From an uncultured Hyphomonadaceae bacterium (GTDB lineage Bacteria; Pseudomonadota; Alphaproteobacteria; Caulobacterales; Hyphomonadaceae), in the NCBI GenBank assembly GCA_937873805.1, contig CALMWO010000510.1:1-7595 (forward strand): a stretch of DNA of 7,595 nt, read 5' to 3'. The stretch's first letter is position 1, and each line of letters starts with the position of its first letter. Made by a program: the position numbers and the translations under genes. Below are positions 1 through 5,369 of the stretch, piece by piece. The notes below the pieces were generated by a model. The model made no database searches, was not told where the DNA came from, and saw nothing but the letters and a program-made list of their open reading frames with translations.

Positions 1-1
1 G

Positions 2-454
2 CGCTGGCTGGATGCAGGCGTGAGCCGCGTGATCCTCGGCACGGCGGCGGTGCGTAATCCTGATTTCGTGAAAGAGGCGGCGCGGGCTTTTCCGGGACAC
101 GTTGCTGTCGGCATTGATGCGCGCGACGGGCGCGTCGCCGTGCAGGGCTGGGCGGAAACCACCGACATGCGCGCGGTGGATCTCGCCAAGGCGTTCGAGG
201 GCTGTGGCGTTGCGGCGATCATCGTGACGGACATTGCCCGTGACGGCCTCAAGACGGGCGTCAATATCGACCTGACCGGCGAACTTGCCGACGCGGTGTC
301 GATACCGATCATCGCGTCGGGCGGGCTCAGAAGCGTCTACGACATCACGGCGCTGCAAAACCGCAAGGGAACGCCCGTCGAAGGCGCGATCCTGGGCCGC
401 GCGCTTTACGACGGCGATATCGATCCGACCGAGGCGTTGCTGGCGGCGCGCTAG
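2..454 (+). CDS. hisA: HisA, ProFAR isomerase (5' truncated by window edge)
   Basis: Phosphoribosylformimino-5-aminoimidazole carboxamide ribotide isomerase, the fourth enzyme of histidine synthesis, a cytoplasmic (beta-alpha)8 barrel that carries out an Amadori rearrangement. About 150 C-terminal residues are present; the full family length is near 245, so roughly the first 95 residues lie outside the window. The frame is open to the left edge, so the in-frame GTG at 20 is internal and reads as valine. Visible family signatures are the ILGTAAVRNP strand, the GIDARDG...GW segment whose Asp (codon at 116-118) should be the second catalytic aspartate, the TDIARDG phosphate loop, IIASGG and GAILGRALYDG. 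The first catalytic Asp is outside the window. hisF and hisE follow on the same strand, but about 400 nt separates hisA from hisF. HisF is a paralogue, but the GW motif and the C-terminus favour HisA. Confidence 0.96.
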   Translation, partial: RWLDAGVSRVILGTAAVRNPDFVKEAARAFPGHVAVGIDARDGRVAVQGWAETTDMRAVDLAKAFEGCGVAAIIVTDIARDGLKTGVNIDLTGELADAVSIPIIASGGLRSVYDITALQNRKGTPVEGAILGRALYDGDIDPTEALLAAR

Positions 455-462
455 CTTCTGCG

Positions 463-491
463 TTGTCCGTAACGCTGCTGCGTGCTATGTG
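463..491 (+). promoter_or_regulatory. Candidate promoter downstream of hisA
   Basis: TTGTCCG (463-469) and GCTATGTG (484-491), 14 nt apart, partly match the Caulobacter-type housekeeping consensus (TTGACGS, N10-14, GCTANAWC): 5 of 7 positions in the first box and about 5 of 8 in the second. The start point would fall near 498, just before the hairpin at 508-526, and would serve the small genes in the gap and possibly hisF-hisE. It is a match by eye in a GC-rich region, so it is tentative. Confidence 0.3.
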
Positions 492-507
492 CGCACCACG
501 TCCAACC

Positions 508-526
508 GTCGCGGCCACGCCGCGAC
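508..526 (+). other. Strong perfect hairpin in the hisA-hisF gap
   Basis: GTCGCGGC (508-515) and GCCGCGAC (519-526) form a perfect 8-bp, almost all-GC stem with a 3-nt CAC loop. It begins 54 nt after the hisA stop. No T-run follows (the next bases are CTGAAGCC), so it is not a textbook intrinsic terminator. It could stop or pause polymerase, protect the 3' end of an upstream hisA transcript, or form the 5' leader of a transcript starting near 498. The structure is plain in the sequence; its role is inferred. Confidence 0.5.
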
Positions 527-550
527 CTGAAGCCAGGAAAGGAGACCCCG

Positions 551-640
551 ATGCATCACGCTCATTGCGCGACCGCTCGTCTTCAATCCCAAGCTTCAGG
601 TTCACATGGACATATCGAGTTGGCTGGCGCGCGCCGCTAG
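551..640 (+). CDS. 29-codon His-rich mini-ORF (leader peptide or displaced N-terminus)
   Basis: Starting at an ATG with the best ribosome binding site in the gap (AGGAAAGGAG, ending 6 nt before the ATG), this frame encodes 29 residues beginning MHHAHCATAR and stopping at TAG 638-640. Five residues are histidine (2, 3, 5, 19, 21), notable between two histidine-biosynthesis genes. There are two readings. It may be a regulatory leader peptide whose translation senses His-tRNA. Alternatively it may be the true N-terminus of the DUF1127-like gene that continues one frame over (606-773), separated from it by a one-base shift; the joined product would be about 73 residues. No classic attenuator (terminator stem plus T-run) is present, and the His codons are not in one long run. 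No family is recognised. Confidence 0.35.
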   Translation: MHHAHCATARLQSQASGSHGHIELAGARR

Positions 641-773
641 CCTTGCTGACCGAATACGCCGCAAGGCGGATCGACCCCCAGACCCACACCTTGATCGCCG
701 GCGAGCGCAACGCTCGCTTGTGACGAGACTGCCTCAACATCTGCGCCGGGATATCGGGGCGGACGATGGGTGA
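606..773 (+). CDS. DUF1127-like small protein (55 aa)
   Basis: A short reading frame from ATG 606 to TGA 771-773 encoding a basic, Arg-rich peptide of 55 residues. Its C-terminal part (residues 38-55) reads LVTRLPQHLRRDIG and ends in acidic residues. This resembles the DUF1127 (YjiS-like) signature of a Leu-rich segment, then L-x-D-I-G. The N-terminal half (WLARAASLADRIRRK) looks like the amphipathic Arg-rich helix that precedes it in that family. Alphaproteobacterial DUF1127 proteins of 45-80 residues are known to affect RNA metabolism and phosphate or carbon responses in a few species; nothing here shows the role. The start has only a weak AGG 5 nt upstream, and third-position GC is lower than in hisF. 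The frame is open upstream to 531 with no other ATG, GTG or TTG start. It may instead be the C-terminal part of a frameshifted gene starting at 551. Confidence 0.5.
   Translation: MDISSWLARAASLADRIRRKADRPPDPHLDRRRAQRSLVTRLPQHLRRDIGADDG
701..717 (+). other. Perfect 7-bp hairpin inside the DUF1127-like frame
   Basis: GCGAGCG (701-707) pairs perfectly with CGCTCGC (711-717) around a CAA loop, followed by TTGTGACG. It looks like a terminator stem but lacks a T-run. It lies within the coding frame of the DUF1127-like peptide (Arg-Ala-Gln-Arg-Ser codons), so Arg/Ala codon bias in GC-rich DNA may explain it. Its only regulatory interest is its place 60 nt downstream of the His-rich mini-ORF. Confidence 0.3.
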
Positions 774-858
774 TGATTGCCTGCGCCCACCGCCACTTGC
801 GCCTCCACTTGCCTTCGCGCTTCGCCCGGGCGACTAGAGCCTATGCTGAAAGGCCGCC

Positions 859-1626
859 ATGCTTAAGGTTCGGGTCATTCCCTGTCTGGACGTGAAGGAC
901 GGGCGCACCGTCAAGGGCGTCAACTTCGTCGACCTGCGCGATGCGGGCGATCCTGTCGCGCTGGCGAAGGCGTATGATGCGCAGGGCGCGGACGAGCTGT
1001 GTTTCCTCGACATCACGGCGAGCCACGAAAAGCGCGGCACGATGATCGATGTGGTGGAGCGGACGGCGGACGCCTGCTTCATGCCGCTGACGGTTGGCGG
1101 CGGCGTGCGGACGCCCGACGACATGGTGGCGATGCTGAAGGCCGGCGCCGACAAGGTGGCGATCAACACCGCCGCCGTGCTGGAGCCTGAAATCCTGAAG
1201 GCCTGTGCCCGGAAAGTGGGATCGCAGGCCGTGGTGATGGCGCTGGACGTGAAGCGCGATGGAGAGGGTTGGGTCGTCTACACCCATGGCGGGCGCAACA
1301 GCACCGGGCTGGATGCGATCCAGTTCGCGAAGCGCGCGGCAGATTTGGGCGCTGGCGAGATCCTGCTGACATCGATGGACCGCGACGGCGCCAAGACAGG
1401 CTATGACATCGAGCTCTTGCGGGCTGTGCGTGATGTGGTGCGCGTGCCCATCATTGCTTCAGGCGGCGCGGGCAATGTGCAGCATATGGCGGATGCGGTG
1501 CTCAAGGGCGGCGCGGACGCCGTGCTTGCCGCGTCGATCTTCCACTTTGGCGAAGCGAGCGTCGCTGACGCCAAGCGGGCGATTGCAGCCGCTGGCGCGC
1601 CGGTTCGCATGACGGAAGAAGCGTGA
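859..1626 (+). CDS. hisF: HisF, cyclase subunit of imidazole glycerol phosphate synthase
   Basis: HisF pairs with the glutaminase HisH to convert PRFAR plus glutamine-derived ammonia into imidazole glycerol phosphate and AICAR. The 255-residue length is typical of a complete (beta-alpha)8 barrel. Both catalytic aspartates sit at their usual positions: Asp11 in IPCLDVKDG and Asp130 in ALDVKRDG. The phosphate-binding loops are visible as VGGGVRT (79-85) and IIASGGAGN (about 198-206), with AASIFHFGE near the end, all diagnostic of HisF rather than HisA. AAAGG (849-853) lies 5 nt before the ATG. hisH is not in the window; in related genomes it lies upstream of hisA. hisE begins directly after the stop, so the two are almost certainly co-translated. 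The upstream gap from hisA is unusually long. Confidence 0.98.
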   Translation: MLKVRVIPCLDVKDGRTVKGVNFVDLRDAGDPVALAKAYDAQGADELCFLDITASHEKRGTMIDVVERTADACFMPLTVGGGVRTPDDMVAMLKAGADKVAINTAAVLEPEILKACARKVGSQAVVMALDVKRDGEGWVVYTHGGRNSTGLDAIQFAKRAADLGAGEILLTSMDRDGAKTGYDIELLRAVRDVVRVPIIASGGAGNVQHMADAVLKGGADAVLAASIFHFGEASVADAKRAIAAAGAPVRMTEEA

Positions 1627-1637
1627 AGGAACGCGTG

Positions 1638-1988
1638 ATGGCGCATGAACCACTCGGGCCTGCGGCTTTCCTCGGCGAAGTGCTGAACGATCTCGCCAAG
1701 ACGATCGATGCGCGCGCGGGCGCTGATCCGGCTTCGTCGTGGACCGCAAAGCTGCTGATGGGCGGACCCGCCCTCACCGCGAAGAAGCTGGGCGAGGAAG
1801 GTGTCGAGGCGGCGCTGGCCGTGGCCTCGCAGGACGACAAGGCCGTGGCGTCTGAAGCGGCGGATCTTGTCTATCACCTGCTGGTGGCGCTGCGCTCGCG
1901 CGGCGTGACGCTGGACGTGCTCGCCAAGGCGCTGGAGGCGCGGCAGGGCAAGTCTGGCATCGACGAGAAGGCTTCTCGCGGGAGCTGA
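1638..1988 (+). CDS. hisE: HisE, phosphoribosyl-ATP pyrophosphatase
   Basis: HisE hydrolyses phosphoribosyl-ATP to phosphoribosyl-AMP and pyrophosphate, the second step of histidine synthesis. The protein of 116 residues is a usual length for stand-alone HisE. The all-alpha NTP-pyrophosphatase (MazG-like) core is visible: KKLGEEGVEAALA supplies the metal-binding EExxE (Glu53, 54, 57) and SEAADLVYH supplies ExxxD-type ligands (Glu73, Asp76). It is not fused to HisI, which is not in this window. I chose ATG 1638 because AAGGA (1626-1630) stands 7 nt before it. An in-frame GTG at 1623 would add five residues (MKERV) and overlap the hisF stop by 4 nt as GTGA; this is possible but has a weaker site. 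The last dozen residues are unconserved tail. Confidence 0.95.
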   Translation: MAHEPLGPAAFLGEVLNDLAKTIDARAGADPASSWTAKLLMGGPALTAKKLGEEGVEAALAVASQDDKAVASEAADLVYHLLVALRSRGVTLDVLAKALEARQGKSGIDEKASRGS

Positions 1989-2035
1989 TCTCGGCCCATC
2001 ACAAACTTTCAGGCGCAATCAGGGGAAGACGGACG

Positions 2036-2404
2036 ATGAGCGGAAGCAGCATCGAGCGCATTGCCGGACTGGACAAGTATTCGCGCGAACTCGCGCATCT
2101 CGCTCCCGACGCCATCAAGGCCTTTGGAACGCTAAGCCGCGAGGCGCAGAAATCCGGCGTGCTGGATCACAAGGTGAAAGAGCTGATGGCGCTCGCCATC
2201 GGTGTCGCCATGCGGTGCGATGGCTGCATCGCCTATCACGCACGCAATTCACTGCGCGCGGGCGCGACCAGGCAGGAAATCGCCGAGACACTTGCCGTTG
2301 CGGTACAGATGGGTGGCGGGCCAGCGATGGTGCATGCCGCCGATGCACTGCGAGCGTTCGACGAGTTTGTGACAGCCGCAACGCCTCCTGGCACAACTGC
2401 CTAA
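2036..2404 (+). CDS. AhpD-like / carboxymuconolactone decarboxylase family protein
   Basis: A 122-residue all-helical protein of the AhpD/CMD superfamily. The core signature is complete: Glu49, then Cys61-x-x-Cys64 and His68 (MRCDGCIAYHARNSLRAG). This is the thiol and proton-relay arrangement seen in AhpD-type peroxidase partners and in many small CMD proteins. The redox CxxC suggests thiol chemistry (peroxide or disulfide reduction) rather than decarboxylation, which is better known for members lacking this pair. Cytoplasmic, with no signal peptide. The ATG follows AGGGGA at 2021-2026 with a 9-nt gap. It lies 47 nt after hisE on the same strand, so it may be read through from the his genes, though no functional link to histidine synthesis is apparent. 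In many alphaproteobacteria I would expect coaA after hisE, so this looks like a local insertion. The substrate is unknown. Confidence 0.9.
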   Translation: MSGSSIERIAGLDKYSRELAHLAPDAIKAFGTLSREAQKSGVLDHKVKELMALAIGVAMRCDGCIAYHARNSLRAGATRQEIAETLAVAVQMGGGPAMVHAADALRAFDEFVTAATPPGTTA

Positions 2405-2426
2405 CAAGTCGGCACGACCCCAAGAG

Positions 2427-2444
2427 ACAGCGGATGAGCGCTGT
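2427..2444 (+). terminator. Weak terminator-like hairpin between the AhpD-like and TPR genes
   Basis: ACAGCG (2427-2432) and CGCTGT (2439-2444) form a perfect 6-bp stem with a 6-nt loop, extendable by one G-T pair, 23 nt after the AhpD-like stop. The following bases (TCCCGTTG) are not a T-run, so termination would be weak. A poor promoter-like pair, TTCCCGT (2444-2450) and GATAAGAT (2463-2470), overlaps its end and could start the lipoprotein transcript. Confidence 0.25.
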
Positions 2445-2476
2445 TCCCGTTGCGCAGGCAATGATAAGATAGCGTA

Positions 2477-2496
2477 TTGATCGATTGGGGGATCAA
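2477..2496 (+). promoter_or_regulatory. Inverted repeat placing the lipoprotein RBS in a loop
   Basis: TTGATC (2477-2482) and GATCAA (2491-2496) are perfect inverted repeats flanking an 8-nt loop that contains the GGGG of the ribosome binding site; the second arm ends right at the ATG. In mRNA this could form a weak 6-bp hairpin that modulates initiation, or in DNA it could be an operator. It could equally be chance. Confidence 0.25.
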
Positions 2497-4179
2497 ATGC
2501 GCGCTTCCCGCCTTCTGCTCGTTCCATTTGTTGCGTTTGCCGCCGCGTGTACCCAGAAGCCCGAGACTGACGCCGAGCTGATCGCTCGTGCAGGGGCGCC
2601 GCTGTTCGCGGGCATGGGCGAGTTTCACCGCGTGATCACCACGAAGGACGCGGGCGCGCAGCGATATTTCGATCAGGGCATGGTGCTGGCCTTCGGGTTC
2701 AACCATGCAGAGTCGATCCGCTCCTTCCGCGCCGCGCAGAAGCTCGACCCAGATTGCGCCATGTGCTTCTGGGGCGAAGCGCTGGCGACGGGGCCAAACA
2801 TCAACGTGACCGCCAAGGGCAAGGCGATCATGTCGACGGACGAACAGACCGCCGCCTGGGCGGCGCTGGAGAAGGCGAAGGCCGTCTCGGCCAGCAAGCC
2901 CGAGGTCGAGCGCGACCTGATCGAAGCGCTGGGCAAGCGCTATTCAGAAACGCCGGTCGAGGACCGCACGGCCTTCGACATCGCCTATGCCGGCGCGCTG
3001 GGCGAGCTGGTGACGAAGTATGCGGACGATGACGATATCGCCGCGATGTATGGCGAGGCGTGGATGAACACCATGCCGTGGAATTACTGGTCGGATGCAA
3101 CAACCCCGCGGCCTGAGATCGCGCCGGTGATTGCAGCGCTGGAGAAGACAATCGCGCGGAGCCCGAAACACCCGCTGGCGCTGCACCTCTATATCCATGC
3201 GATGGAAGCTTCGGCGGCGCCGGAGAAAGCAGAAGCAGCGTCCGACACGCTGCTGACGCTCGTGCCGGGGTCGGGCCATCTCGTTCACATGCCGGCACAC
3301 ATCTATTACCGCGTCGGCCGCTACAACGACTCCGTACAGGCCAACATCGCCGCCGCGAAGGTGGACGAGGATTACATCGCCCAGTGCAATGCGCAGGGCT
3401 TTTATCCGGCGATGTACTACCCCCACAATATCCACCACCTCTGGTCGTCGGCGTCGATGCAGGGTCAGGGCAAGCTGGCGATCGAGACAGCCCGCAAGCT
3501 GGCGGACAATGTGAGCCTTGCGCAGATCGACCAGTTCCCGACAGTGGAGTTCTTCAAGACAGTGCCCCTGCAGTCGCTGGTGCAGTTCGCGCATTGGGAT
3601 GAAATCCTGGCCGAGCCGCAGCCGCGGGCCGACCTCGGCTTCTCGAACGCCATCTGGCGTTATGCGCGTGGCGTGGCGCTGGCGAACAAGGGCGACATCA
3701 AGGGCGCGAAAGCCGAGCTTGCGGCGCTGATCCCGCTGAAAGCCAATCCGAAGGTGATGGTGCTCGACGGCAATGACTATCCAGCGAGCGCGCTCCTACA
3801 GATCGCGGATGACCTATTGCAGGGCGAGATCGCGCAGGCGGCCAATGACAACAAGACGGCGGTGGCGAAGTTCACGGCGGCGGTCGCGGGGCAGGATCTG
3901 CTGCCCTACACCGAGCCGCCCTTCTGGTATTATCCCACCCGCCAGTCGCTTGGCGCCGCGCTGCTGAAGGCAGGCAACGCCAAGGAAGCACAGGCCGTGT
4001 TCGAGAAAGACCTGGAGCAATATCCGCACAATGGCTGGTCGACGTCTGGCCTCATCGAGGCGCTGGAGGCGCAGGGCAAGACGGATGAAGCCGCCATGCA
4101 TCGCGAACACTTCAAGGCGATGTGGCAGTTTGCGGACGTTGCCCTGAAGGGCTCGCGGATCAGCGCTTCGCCGATCTGA
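2497..4179 (+). CDS. TPR-type lipoprotein with conserved-looking histidine clusters
   Basis: A 560-residue predicted lipoprotein. Residues 1-17 form a short signal peptide (Arg at 2 and 5, hydrophobic core) ending AAA before Cys18, a plausible lipobox, so the mature protein should sit in the periplasm on a lipid anchor. Tetratricopeptide-like helical pairs are visible near 56-95 (YFDQGMVLAFGFNHAESIRS, then LDPDCAMCFWGEAL) and near 482-535. The middle is rich in His, Tyr and Trp: HLYIH (230-234), GHLVHMPAHIYYRVGRY (260-276) and YPHNIHHLW (308-316). I recall these blocks as shared with a large uncharacterised family usually called TPR-repeat or hypothetical protein. No catalytic activity is established. 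ATG 2497 is preferred over an in-frame TTG at 2485 because GGGGG (2487-2491) lies 5 nt before it and the signal peptide fits. The 3' end overlaps convergent smr by 20 nt. The preceding AhpD-like gene may be co-transcribed. Confidence 0.85.
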   Translation: MRASRLLLVPFVAFAAACTQKPETDAELIARAGAPLFAGMGEFHRVITTKDAGAQRYFDQGMVLAFGFNHAESIRSFRAAQKLDPDCAMCFWGEALATGPNINVTAKGKAIMSTDEQTAAWAALEKAKAVSASKPEVERDLIEALGKRYSETPVEDRTAFDIAYAGALGELVTKYADDDDIAAMYGEAWMNTMPWNYWSDATTPRPEIAPVIAALEKTIARSPKHPLALHLYIHAMEASAAPEKAEAASDTLLTLVPGSGHLVHMPAHIYYRVGRYNDSVQANIAAAKVDEDYIAQCNAQGFYPAMYYPHNIHHLWSSASMQGQGKLAIETARKLADNVSLAQIDQFPTVEFFKTVPLQSLVQFAHWDEILAEPQPRADLGFSNAIWRYARGVALANKGDIKGAKAELAALIPLKANPKVMVLDGNDYPASALLQIADDLLQGEIAQAANDNKTAVAKFTAAVAGQDLLPYTEPPFWYYPTRQSLGAALLKAGNAKEAQAVFEKDLEQYPHNGWSTSGLIEALEAQGKTDEAAMHREHFKAMWQFADVALKGSRISASPI

Positions 4180-4672
4180 GGAACAGGTAGACCGCGCCGG
4201 AGCCGCCATGGCGCGGGTGCGCTGTCGCGTAGCCGGCGATGAAGGGGCGTAGATCGGGATCGGCGATCCAGTCGAACAGTCGGGCGCGGAGCACGCCGGT
4301 TCCAAGGCGGCCTTTGCCGGTGATGACAAGCACGCAGCGCGCGCCAAGCCCGGCCTGACGCAGGATGAAGTCAACGACTTCGCGGTGAGCCGTATCCTGC
4401 GTGTGACCGTGAAGATCCAGACGCGCCTCGATCTCGTTCTGGCCACGGCGGATGCGGCGCTGACCTGAAAGGTCGTCAGGCGGGCTCGGCCGCCGGGCAG
4501 TTGTGCGAGGCGCCTGCCCCCCTCGCGGCGGTTCTGGTTGAGCGGCCAATTGCACAGATGCGGAGGCTACGACTTCAGGCTCGTCTTCAACGACCTTGCC
4601 GGCAGCCACCCGCACGGTGCGCGCGACGCGTGACCATAGCCTGCGTTCATCGGGAGTGAGACGACGGGTCAT
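4160..4672 (-). CDS. Smr-domain protein
   Basis: A 170-residue protein with a C-terminal Smr domain (about 84-170), the small MutS-related fold associated with nuclease activity on branched DNA or on mRNA. Seen are LDLHGHT (85-91, the DxH element), TGKG (118-121) and AHPRHGGSGAVYL (151-162), the HGGxGA signature near the end. The N-terminus MTRRLTPDERRLW is typical of the stand-alone alphaproteobacterial type (DUF of the Smr/MutS2 C-terminal family), followed by a Pro/Gln/Arg-rich low-complexity linker (about 30-70). No Shine-Dalgarno is visible before the ATG. It begins 28 nt after the timA stop and is probably translated by coupling or leaderless reinitiation from that message. The last 20 nt overlap the convergent lipoprotein gene, leaving no room for a separate terminator. 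Cytoplasmic. The biological role in this group is not established. Confidence 0.92.
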   Translation of the reverse strand: MTRRLTPDERRLWSRVARTVRVAAGKVVEDEPEVVASASVQLAAQPEPPRGGQAPRTTARRPSPPDDLSGQRRIRRGQNEIEARLDLHGHTQDTAHREVVDFILRQAGLGARCVLVITGKGRLGTGVLRARLFDWIADPDLRPFIAGYATAHPRHGGSGAVYLFLRSAKR

Positions 4673-4700
4673 GGAAGCTGGATATCACAGCGCGAGCAGA

Positions 4701-5312
4701 TCAGCTCGCGGTGGCGACTTCATCAAGCAGCCAGTTGGGATCCTGCGTGTTCAGCGAGCGCTTGAACGTCCAGATCTCCTTGGCCTGGCGCATATTGTCG
4801 CCATCGCTGAGTTCGCTTTCGAACGACACCTCGACGCGCGCCATCTTGGACGCATCGACCGACGCATCGACGATGCGGGCCTGACGCAGACGGACAAGAC
4901 GCATGGGCTCGGTCGCGGCTTTCTCGCGCTCCGTGATGGCGGCGGCGTAAACCTCCATCACATCGTCATCGACCAGTTGTTTCAGGGCGTCACGGTCGCC
5001 ATCGGCAAACGCGCCGACAATCAGTTCGTAGGCGCGGCGGGCGCCCTTCACGAAATCGTCGGGAGCGAAGTTGGCGTCCACGGCGGCGATAGCTTCCATG
5101 CCTGCGGCAGCCGGGCCGGTGAACGCGGCACGGATGCGCGGGCGGTCTTCACCCTCCACAACAGCGCCGTCCTCCCGCTCGGGGGCACGCGCGGGGGCCT
5201 CGCGATAGCGGCGCGCCGGCGGTTCTGCCCCGGTTTTCTGACCGAGGACCGCGTAAAGGCGAGAAATCACGAAAACCGCGATCGCCGCCAGGATGATGAG
5301 ATCGATCTGCAA
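4701..5312 (-). CDS. Bacterial Tim44-like membrane-associated protein (TimA)
   Basis: A 203-residue protein with an N-terminal hydrophobic segment (about 4-22, LIILAAIAVFVISRLYAVL) followed by GQKTG. A charged, Pro/Ala-rich linker to about residue 75 comes next, then a Tim44/MBA1-type domain (about 80-200). Domain landmarks are the FVKGARRAYELIVGAFADGD helix pair, the acidic VDDDVMEVY turn and the closing IWTFKRS...DPNWLLDEV. It is the alphaproteobacterial relative of mitochondrial Tim44, anchored to the inner membrane with its domain inside the cell; the client is unclear. The start is TTG at 5312-5310. No ATG or GTG is in frame before a stop just upstream (TGA at 5324-5322), and GAAGG stands 6 nt before the TTG. 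A later start would remove the membrane segment. It is divergent from secB, and smr follows 28 nt downstream. MltA, which I would expect between timA and smr, is absent. Confidence 0.9.
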   Translation of the reverse strand: MQIDLIILAAIAVFVISRLYAVLGQKTGAEPPARRYREAPARAPEREDGAVVEGEDRPRIRAAFTGPAAAGMEAIAAVDANFAPDDFVKGARRAYELIVGAFADGDRDALKQLVDDDVMEVYAAAITEREKAATEPMRLVRLRQARIVDASVDASKMARVEVSFESELSDGDNMRQAKEIWTFKRSLNTQDPNWLLDEVATAS

Positions 5313-5369
5313 AAGTGACCTTCACGTATCTCGTCGGGAAAAGGCACGGGCCTCGATCCCTGACTGATC

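Noticed and set aside
463..723. An 86-codon plus-strand frame in the hisA-hisF gap.
   Set aside because: The translation is low in family-like pattern, has no Shine-Dalgarno, and conflicts with the DUF1127-like frame, which has a recognisable signature.
345..740. A 131-codon minus-strand frame running from the hisA 3' end through the gap.
   Set aside because: It is antisense to hisA for its last third, is Arg/Ser-rich as expected of shadow frames in GC-rich DNA, and resembles no family.
822..833. Perfect 12-nt palindrome TCGCCCGGGCGA upstream of hisF, considered as an operator.
   Set aside because: Palindromes of this length are expected by chance once or twice in a window this size, more so in GC-rich DNA, and no second copy was seen.
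1623..1637. GTG start for hisE overlapping the hisF stop.
   Set aside because: It is possible, but the AAGGA spacing and the conserved N-terminus fit ATG 1638 better.
4596..5318. A 240-codon plus-strand frame opposite timA.
   Set aside because: It is exactly antisense to a well-supported Tim44-like gene; its length is explained by codon bias of the real gene.
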